A DNA stretch of 48,807 nucleotides from Alphaproteobacteria bacterium. GTDB taxonomy: Bacteria > Pseudomonadota > Alphaproteobacteria > Micropepsales > Micropepsaceae. The position numbers and the translations under genes are program-made. Shown piece by piece: positions 43,819 through 48,807 of the stretch. Under the pieces are notes generated by a model. The model had not been told where the DNA came from. It saw nothing but the letters and a program-made list of their open reading frames with translations, and ran no database searches. Within the stretch, counting starts at the first letter, position 1, and each line of letters begins with the position of its first letter. The stretch is from NCBI GenBank assembly GCA_017307355.1, contig JAFKFG010000026.1:1-48807 (forward strand). The letters run 5' to 3'.

Positions 43819-43853
43819 GGAAAGATTGTATGATAAGATTCATACAATCTCAA
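43818..43853 (-). promoter_or_regulatory. GntR promoter with overlapping operator; leaderless start
   Basis: On the minus strand TTGAGA (43853-43848), a 17-bp spacer and TACAAT (43830-43825) form a good sigma-70 promoter. Six bases later is the A of the ATG at 43818, the expected start of transcription, so the message would have no leader. The 11-bp arms AGATTGTATGA (43823-43833) and TCATACAATCT (43840-43850) form a perfect inverted repeat covering both promoter elements, as expected for autorepression by the GntR protein. Confidence 0.78.
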
Positions 43854-43936
43854 TGGGCCTCAAAGCCCCCCCGGCCTTCGCAGCTTGCTTTTGCGCTTCG
43901 GCTCGCGCCTGCGCGCCGCAAGCGCTGCCACGGCCA

Positions 43937-43974
43937 CCTCCCCCACCAGTGCGCTAACGCGCACGCGAGGGAGG
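43937..43974. repeat. palindromic intergenic repeat
   Basis: CCTCCC (43937-43942) and GGGAGG (43969-43974) flank a perfect GTGCGC-taac-GCGCAC hairpin (43949-43964). It lies between the GntR promoter and double-hairpin copy B and is of REP type. The whole gap 43854-44024 has no gene. Confidence 0.6.
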
Positions 43975-44024
43975 CGGGCCTGTGAACGCTGCAACAGGCG
44001 CTAGATCGTCTTGGCTCTAGCTTT

Positions 44025-44104
44025 CTTCCCCCGCGCGGCGAAGCCGCTGGCGGGGGAAGATGTCTTCTGAGGGTTTACCCCGAAGAAGACAGATGGGGGT
44101 AAAA
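44025..44104. repeat. double-hairpin repeat, copy B
   Basis: Hairpin 1 (44025-44059): CTTCCCCCGC and GCGGGGGAAG with inner GCGGC-gaa-GCCGC. Hairpin 2 (44062-44090): GTCTTC and GAAGAC around GGG/CCC. Then GATGGGGGTAAAA ending against CTA, the reverse complement of the stop of the next minus-strand gene. Compared with copy A the stems differ by paired changes that keep pairing. Confidence 0.8.
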
Positions 44105-45454
44105 CTAAGCAGCCGCCGCTTGCGCCGCCCGCAGCCTACGGCGGATCAGTTCGCCTTCTTCCGCGCTCACCAGCACGGCGGCGACATCGGCGCCATAGTC
44201 GAGCTGGGATTCGATGGTGGCGCGTTTTTCGCCGCTGCTGCCTTTCAATTCGCGGATGCCGTCCTCGACATAGCGGCGCAAATGATTGGTGATCTCTTCC
44301 AGCGCGGTCCGGTGCTTGGCGGCAAAGGATCCGGCGGCGGCGAAATGGCGCGTTCCCGCCACCAGCTTGGCGTAATTGAGGGCGAGGGCGCGCTTCTCGG
44401 CATTGGCGGGCCGCGCGAACTCGCCCGAGCCTTTGTGCATCGGCAGGGCGGCGTTGAATTCCTTGGCGACGCGATCCATGAAACCGTCCATCACTTCGCC
44501 GATCGCGGCGCGGTCCTTGAGCAGGCGCCGGCCCCATTCGCCGTTGCGCCGGACTTCGATCTCCTTGACCACGGCGCTGGAAAGTTCGGCAAAGCCGCCC
44601 ACCTGCGTCACCAGCATGTCCGGATCGAACACAGGATGGCGCGCGGCCATGATCGCGGCCTTCATCGCGTCCATGCGGGCAAACAGAATCTCGCCCACCA
44701 GCCCCATATCGGTCTTGGAGATCAAGGCATCGCTGGTCTGGCGCGACACCATCATGGGCAGGCGGAGCGCTTCCCAGGGACGCTGCAGCCGGTTCATCGC
44801 CACCACGGCGACGAAAGGCGCGACATCGGGATTGCGCGCGATCAAGGCGTCATAGCTTTCGCGCAATTGCCAGAGAATCTCTTCGGCCAGGTGCGGCAGG
44901 GGCTTGGGCAGCCGCGCCTGGACTTTTTCCATCTCCTCGCCTTCGCTGAGGAGAAGCGCCATTTCGCGCGCGTCGGCGATTTCATCCGTGCCCAGAAGCC
45001 GGGCCGCCTGGTCGCGATCCAGCGCCACGCGCATCGCCGAGCCCGCCCTGGCCCAGAAGGACCGCGTCTGCGTCCGCGCGTCATCCGGCTTGCCGGACAG
45101 GATCAGCGTCTTGGCGGCGCGGAAATAAGCTTGGGATTCGTCGGGCAAGAGGATCGTGCTGATCCAGGCCCAGACCGGCACCACGCTGGCGCGCGCGATC
45201 ACGGCCTTGTGCTTGGTCTTGCGGGGCGCCGAATCCAGCAGATCCTCGAAAGGCTGGCAGAACAACCGGAGCGGCGTCAGGGTGCGACTGGCATGGCCCA
45301 GCGACGGGCGCAGGCCGCGCAGGATAACGTCGTGCGGCAGCTCATGGCCGTCCATCAGGCGATCCATCTCGATCGCCTGGGCCAGTTTGCTGGCCGCCGT
45401 TTCCGGCAGTTTCCCCAGAAGATTTTGCAGCAGGCCGGTTTTGTCGTCGGTCAA
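44105..45454 (-). CDS. helical cytoplasmic protein, unknown
   Basis: A 449-residue protein, mostly predicted helix, with no signal peptide or membrane segment. It opens GLLQNLLGKLPETAASKLAQ and has a run of Leu/Ala/Glu/Arg-rich stretches (for example EMALLLSEGEEMEKVQARLP, and DAMKAAIMAARHPVFDPDML in the middle). I do not recognise the family with certainty; such proteins are mostly labelled hypothetical in alphaproteobacteria. TTG 45454 follows an in-frame TAG closely; the first ATG is at codon 30, so the true N-terminus is uncertain. It is a single-gene unit between two repeats and a sensor kinase gene. Confidence 0.75.
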   Translation of the reverse strand: MTDDKTGLLQNLLGKLPETAASKLAQAIEMDRLMDGHELPHDVILRGLRPSLGHASRTLTPLRLFCQPFEDLLDSAPRKTKHKAVIARASVVPVWAWISTILLPDESQAYFRAAKTLILSGKPDDARTQTRSFWARAGSAMRVALDRDQAARLLGTDEIADAREMALLLSEGEEMEKVQARLPKPLPHLAEEILWQLRESYDALIARNPDVAPFVAVVAMNRLQRPWEALRLPMMVSRQTSDALISKTDMGLVGEILFARMDAMKAAIMAARHPVFDPDMLVTQVGGFAELSSAVVKEIEVRRNGEWGRRLLKDRAAIGEVMDGFMDRVAKEFNAALPMHKGSGEFARPANAEKRALALNYAKLVAGTRHFAAAGSFAAKHRTALEEITNHLRRYVEDGIRELKGSSGEKRATIESQLDYGADVAAVLVSAEEGELIRRRLRAAQAAAA

Positions 45455-45525
45455 GATCTACTCAACGCACGCCGTTTCAGCCGCCGATGTTAGCGGCGGT
45501 ATCGTTAACGCGGCCTTGCTCGCCT

Positions 45526-46905
45526 CTATTGAATTGCCGGCAATGTCAGGCGGGCCTCGAGCCCGCCCAGGGGCGAGGCGTCCAGGGTAAGAGAACCCGC
45601 ATAAAGCTTGGAAATATCCCGCACGATGGCCAGGCCCAGCCCGGTGCCCGGTACGCTTTCGTCCAAACGCTCGCCCCGCGTCCCCACCCGGCTGCGGTTC
45701 TCCGGCGTCAGGCCCGGCCCGTCATCCTCGACCGTGAGGGTGAAACGGGCGCCTTCGCGCAAGGCCCGCACCATCACTCTCGCATTGGCCCATTTGCAGG
45801 CATTGTCCATCAGATTGCCCGTCATCTCTTCCAGGTCCTGTCGCTCGCCCCGGAAATAGAGATCGGCCGGGCAATCCCAATCGATGGCGACATCGCGCTC
45901 GGCATGAATGCGGGTGAGAACCCGCGCCAGGTCGGACAGGACCGGGGCCACCGGGGTGCGGTTGCCCAGCACATTGACGCTGCCGGCGGCGCGGGCGCGG
46001 GCCAGATAATGATCGACCTGGCGGCGCATGGTGTCGACCTGGCGGCGGACCTGATCGGCCAACGGACCGGGTTCGGCCTCCGCTTCGCTGGCGAGCACGC
46101 TGAGCGGGGTTTTGAGGAAATGCGCCAGATTGGAAACATGGGTGCGGGCGCGGCCCACCACTTCGTTGCTGTGCTCGATCAGGGAATTCAGCTCGGTGGC
46201 AAGCGGAGAGATTTCCGCGGGGAATTTTCCTTCCAGGCTTTGCGCGCTGCCGTCGCGGATACGCGCCAACGCGTCGCGCAATTTGCGCAAGGGCAACAGG
46301 CCCACCCGCACCTGCAGGAAGATCGCGATCACCAGCCCCAAGCCCAGCACGGCGAAGGACCAGATCAGGGTGCCGTTGAAAGCCGCGCTGTCCGCATCGA
46401 CGGTGGCAAGATCGCCCGCCACCAAAAAGAGATAGGCGCGGGTGTCGCCGGGCTCGGGCGTTGCGCTGATGGGAAATTCCACCCGCCGCGAAAGCACGCG
46501 CAGATGCTGGTTCTCCGGCCCCACGGCAAAGCCGTAACTGATGGCGCCGCGCTTCACATTGCCGGTGACGTTGAGCACCTGGTCGAACAGGGAGCGCGAG
46601 ATCTGCGCCCCGGGACCGCCCGACAGCGGCTTGATCTGGTAATAGAGCCCCGAATAGACCCGGTCGAACTGGTGATTGACGAAGCGGTCCTGCAGCATCA
46701 CCCCGCCATCGGGGTCGGGCTCGGCGGCCGCGATCAATCCGTCCATGTCGGCGGAAAGCCGGGTGTCGAAACTGCTTTCGGCGGCATTGCGGAAGGCGTT
46801 GGACAGGAACACGCCGCCCACCGCCAGACCGAACATGGTCCAGATCGCCGCCGCCGCGATCAGGCGGGCGGCGAGCGAATTAAGCCGGAAGATGGCTGGT
46901 CCCAA
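45526..46905 (-). CDS. sensor histidine kinase (PhoQ-like)
   Basis: A 459-residue inner-membrane kinase. TM1 is about 12-35, the periplasmic domain about 40-172, TM2 about 175-197, then a HAMP segment. The H box is HVSNLAHFLKTPLSVLA with His262; the LKTPL version rather than LRTPL is the PhoQ type. N box NLMDNACKWA, G1 DDGPGLTPENR, and G2 GTGLGLAIVRD complete the kinase. TTG 46905 is the start, inside the response-regulator gene, giving a 26-bp overlap and tight coupling. The periplasmic sensor domain may be affected by the PepSY protein encoded first in this operon. Confidence 0.9.
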   Translation of the reverse strand: MGPAIFRLNSLAARLIAAAAIWTMFGLAVGGVFLSNAFRNAAESSFDTRLSADMDGLIAAAEPDPDGGVMLQDRFVNHQFDRVYSGLYYQIKPLSGGPGAQISRSLFDQVLNVTGNVKRGAISYGFAVGPENQHLRVLSRRVEFPISATPEPGDTRAYLFLVAGDLATVDADSAAFNGTLIWSFAVLGLGLVIAIFLQVRVGLLPLRKLRDALARIRDGSAQSLEGKFPAEISPLATELNSLIEHSNEVVGRARTHVSNLAHFLKTPLSVLASEAEAEPGPLADQVRRQVDTMRRQVDHYLARARAAGSVNVLGNRTPVAPVLSDLARVLTRIHAERDVAIDWDCPADLYFRGERQDLEEMTGNLMDNACKWANARVMVRALREGARFTLTVEDDGPGLTPENRSRVGTRGERLDESVPGTGLGLAIVRDISKLYAGSLTLDASPLGGLEARLTLPAIQ

Positions 46906-47566
46906 GGGCGGGATCTTCCAGGCTATAGCCCAGCCCGCGCACGGTCTGGATCAGGTTGGCATCCAGCTTCTTGCGCAGACGGCCCACGAACACTTCGATC
47001 GTGTTGGAGTCGCGGTCGAAATCCTGGTCGTAGAGATGCTCGACCAGCTCGGTGCGCGACACCACCTTGCCGCGATGATAGGCCAGATATGCGAGCAGCC
47101 GGTATTCCAGGCTGGTGAGCTTGACCGGATTGCCGTCGAGCGTGACGCGGCTGGCGCGGGTGTCGATGTGCAAGGGGCCGATATCGATGTCGGCGGTGGC
47201 GAAACCGGCGGCGCGGCGCAGCAGCGCCCTGAGGCGCGCCAGCAATTCTTCCGTATAAAAAGGCTTGGCGAGATAATCGTCGGCGCCCGCGTCGAAGCCC
47301 GCCACCTTGTCGCTCCAGCGGTCGCGGGCGGTGAGGATCAGCACCGGCATGGTCTTGCCCGCCTTGCGCCATTTCTCCAGCACGCGCACGCCGTCGAGCT
47401 TGGGCAGGCCCAGATCCAGCACCACCGCGTCATAGGGTTCGGTGTCGCCCAGAAAATGACCTTCCTCGCCATCGGAGGCGGCATCCACCACATACCCGGC
47501 TTCGCCCAGCGCCTTCTTCAAAAGGCGCTGCAGGTCCTTGTCGTCTTCCACAACCAGGATGCGCAT
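46880..47566 (-). CDS. OmpR/PhoB-family response regulator (PhoP-like)
   Basis: A 228-residue regulator. Receiver domain: MRILVVEDDKDLQRLLKKAL, phosphoacceptor Asp51 in VVLDLGLPKLDG, switch Thr in ILTAR, and the conserved Lys in YLAKPF. The winged helix ends SNTIEVFVGRLRKKL and IQTVRGLGYSLE. AGGGGA lies about six bases ahead of ATG 47566, 7 bp after the stop of the PepSY gene; the long open frame upstream is antisense noise. Its binding site may be the 11-bp tandem repeat at 48163-48183. Confidence 0.94.
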   Translation of the reverse strand: MRILVVEDDKDLQRLLKKALGEAGYVVDAASDGEEGHFLGDTEPYDAVVLDLGLPKLDGVRVLEKWRKAGKTMPVLILTARDRWSDKVAGFDAGADDYLAKPFYTEELLARLRALLRRAAGFATADIDIGPLHIDTRASRVTLDGNPVKLTSLEYRLLAYLAYHRGKVVSRTELVEHLYDQDFDRDSNTIEVFVGRLRKKLDANLIQTVRGLGYSLEDPALGTSHLPA

Positions 47567-47573
47567 CGTTCCC

Positions 47574-48143
47574 CTAACGCTCGCGGCCCCGGCCTCCGCC
47601 GCGCCCGCCAAAATCGCCACGCCCGCCGAAACCGCCGCGGGCACCGAAATCACCGCGTCCGCCAAAATCGCCGCGCCCGCCGAAGCGACCGCCCCGATCC
47701 TCGAAATCGCGACGGCCGCCGAAATCACCGCGATTACCATAATCGCCGCCGCGATCAGGTCCACGGAAATCGCGGCGCTCGGATTGCGGCGTGGGCATGG
47801 ACGGCGCCGGCTCGTAATTGCGGCGCTGGCCGGGGTCGTCGAAATTATCCCGGCCCGGCGAGGAACCCAGCACCCGCCCGGTGCGCGCATCGGTATCGAG
47901 CCATTCGACCCGCCCGTCGGGACGCATCCATTTGAGGTGATAATGTTCCGAGCCGCCCGGCCCCGTGGTGGGCCCGTCGGCATCGTAGAATTCGCCCGGA
48001 TGCGAGCGGCGCACTTCGGGAAGAATCCGGTCCAGCGGTTGCACCCCGGGCGCGCGATCTTCCATGCGCCGTCCCTGGGCCGAAATCGGTCCCGAAAGAC
48101 CGATGGCCAAAGCCGCTACCAGAAGAATAAAGCCCAGGCGCAT
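47574..48143 (-). CDS. exported PepSY-like protein with RGG/RGDF repeats
   Basis: A 189-residue protein. Signal peptide MRLGFILLVAALAIGLSGPISA. The core, about 33-95, is PepSY-like: GVQPLDRILPEVRRSHPGEF, HYHLKWMRPDGRVEWLDTDA and RTGRVLG. The C-terminal 65 residues are low complexity: GGRGDFGGRG units with many Arg, Gly, Asp and Phe. PepSY proteins often accompany histidine kinases as periplasmic modulators. It is the first gene of the operon with the response regulator (7 bp) and the kinase. The Arg-rich tail could bind acidic polymer at the surface; this is inference. Confidence 0.82.
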   Translation of the reverse strand: MRLGFILLVAALAIGLSGPISAQGRRMEDRAPGVQPLDRILPEVRRSHPGEFYDADGPTTGPGGSEHYHLKWMRPDGRVEWLDTDARTGRVLGSSPGRDNFDDPGQRRNYEPAPSMPTPQSERRDFRGPDRGGDYGNRGDFGGRRDFEDRGGRFGGRGDFGGRGDFGARGGFGGRGDFGGRGGGRGRER

Positions 48144-48162
48144 GGCCGCTTTTTAGCCTTTT

Positions 48163-48183
48163 TCAAATGAACCTCAAATGAAC
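48163..48183 (-). promoter_or_regulatory. PhoP/OmpR-type tandem box in front of the PepSY-kinase operon
   Basis: On the minus strand GTTCATTTGA occurs twice in direct repeat at an 11-bp period (48183-48174 and 48172-48163), the spacing used by OmpR-family dimers; GTTCA-N6-GTTCA resembles the PhoP box. Eleven bases later is CTAAAA, a possible -10, with the box in place of a -35. The PepSY gene starts 20 bp beyond. Confidence 0.62.
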
Positions 48184-48271
48184 GCGGCAGCCAGAACGCG
48201 TTCAGCCTGGCTTTCCTAGATTACGCCCCATGGACGGGATCGCTCCTGTCCTGACGATTAAGGAGATGACC

Positions 48272-48595
48272 ATGTTGAACAAGAAGATTCTTCTGACCGC
48301 CGCCGCTCTGGTTCTGTCGGGCTTGGCCGGTTCTGCCAGCGCCGCGCCCTGGGACCATCGCTATGACCGGTTCGACCACCGTCCTGGTCCGGTGGCGCGT
48401 CATGAATTCCATCGCCCCACTGTGGAGCGCGTGCGCATCTACGACACGCTCCGCTTCCGCCACTATCGCGGCATCGGCGATCCCTATTTCGTCCGCGGGC
48501 ATTATGTGGTGCGCACCGTCAATCCCTTCGGCCGCACCGTGTTCGTGGAAGTGAACCCGTACACCGGCGCCTTCATCGGGGAATTCCGCATCTGA
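48272..48595 (+). CDS. small exported protein, unknown (RcnB-like in layout)
   Basis: A 107-residue protein. The signal peptide is MLNKKILLTAAALVLSGLAG to ASA, cut before APWDHR. The mature part is rich in His, Arg, Tyr and Phe (YDRFDHRPGP, RHEFHRPTVE) and ends VEVNPYTGAFIGEFRI, a strand-rich PepSY-like finish. AAGGAG seven bases before ATG 48272 fixes the start; ATG 48266 is overlapped by it. It is divergent from the PepSY-kinase operon with the tandem box between, so it may be in the same regulon. Metal binding through His is possible but unproven. Confidence 0.75.
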   Translation: MLNKKILLTAAALVLSGLAGSASAAPWDHRYDRFDHRPGPVARHEFHRPTVERVRIYDTLRFRHYRGIGDPYFVRGHYVVRTVNPFGRTVFVEVNPYTGAFIGEFRI

Positions 48596-48679
48596 TGTCG
48601 GATTCATGAAGGACCGGACATGAGCTTGCGCTGAGTATCCGTGGTTTGCCCCTCCCCATAGGGTACTGAGCGGTCAAGG

Positions 48680-48727
48680 AAAGACCCGCGTTTCTCCCGA
48701 AGCGCGGGTCTTTCATTTTTCTTTTTT
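48680..48727 (+). terminator. strong intrinsic terminator
   Basis: AAAGACCCGCG (48680-48690) pairs exactly with CGCGGGTCTTT (48703-48713) around a 12-nt loop, followed by CATTTTTCTTTTTT. It ends the small exported protein transcript. Confidence 0.93.
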
Positions 48728-48730
48728 GTT

Positions 48731-48807
48731 TCCCCCATCTGTCCGCCACGCGGGCAAGCCCGCTAGCGCCCGTTCGCTACGCTGTCGCTAGCGAACTCCC
48801 CCGCCAA
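48731..48807. repeat. double-hairpin repeat, copy C, inverted and cut by the window end
   Basis: CCCCCATCTGTC, then GCCACGCGGGCAAGCCCGC (as copy A reversed), then where A continues to its second hairpin, C carries an extra palindrome, GTTCGCTA ... TAGCGAAC (about 48771-48796), before CCCCCGCCAA. The rest lies beyond the window. Confidence 0.7.

Noticed and set aside
45487..47118. A 543-codon plus-strand frame
   Set aside because: Antisense to the histidine kinase and response-regulator genes, both with complete motifs.
46880..47983. N-terminal extension of the response regulator to 47983
   Set aside because: The added residues are a low-complexity shadow of the PepSY gene; MRILVVEDD at 47566 is the true receiver start.

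Overview
The window reads as GC-rich, densely packed alphaproteobacterial chromosome. The basis is the gene families present: COQ4, an XrtA-type polysaccharide locus, trxB followed by a LysR gene, a PhoPQ-like pair with a PepSY partner, and a divergent EF-G paralogue. A Micropepsaceae/Rhizomicrobium-like host is a guess only. No rRNA, tRNA, CRISPR array, integrase or transposase was recognised. Many very long antisense frames (for example opposite 1764-4685) are GC-skew shadows and were discarded.

Positions 1-24232 are an exopolysaccharide and surface region. On the plus strand lie the 3' end of an MBOAT O-acyltransferase, an SGNH-type partner, and one large protein joining an AMP-forming ligase, a carrier domain and an acyltransferase-3 membrane domain. 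Together they have the parts of a Dlt-like acyl-transfer system. A GST-fold gene follows. On the minus strand (10172 to 5418) come the initiating sugar-phosphate transferase, a Gfo/Idh/MocA-SDR fusion and a GT4 glycosyltransferase; another GT4 gene faces the other way at 10439. From 22860 down to 11963 runs one long minus-strand operon: export protein, chain-length protein, tyrosine-kinase-like ATPase, outer-membrane barrel, polysaccharide deacetylase, FemAB-like protein, two glycosyltransferases and an asparagine-synthase-like amidotransferase. This is the gene set usually seen beside exosortase A (XrtA/EpsH), but neither an exosortase nor a PEP-CTERM substrate is in the window. Before the operon are a structured leader and a secreted protein with Asn/Ile/Asp/Lys-rich repeats.

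Positions 24313-38712 hold small accessory units: DUF427, AraC, a tiny Cys-rich protein and an alpha/beta hydrolase; a TPR-dioxygenase with a methyltransferase; a Tat-exported aminotransferase; TetR divergent from COQ4, an IspZ-like membrane protein and a flavin monooxygenase; an M13 peptidase with an exported protein; Lrp/AsnC; and thioredoxin reductase.

Positions 38784-48807 hold a LysR regulator, an EF-G-like GTPase, a GntR-stomatin unit with an apparently leaderless self-overlapping promoter, a helical protein of unknown function, and a PhoPQ-like system with its PepSY/RGG-repeat protein. An 11-bp tandem repeat in front of that last operon looks like the response regulator's own box. Three copies of a double-hairpin repeat (36969, 44025, 48731) show compensatory base changes; two of them abut the stop codons of unrelated genes.
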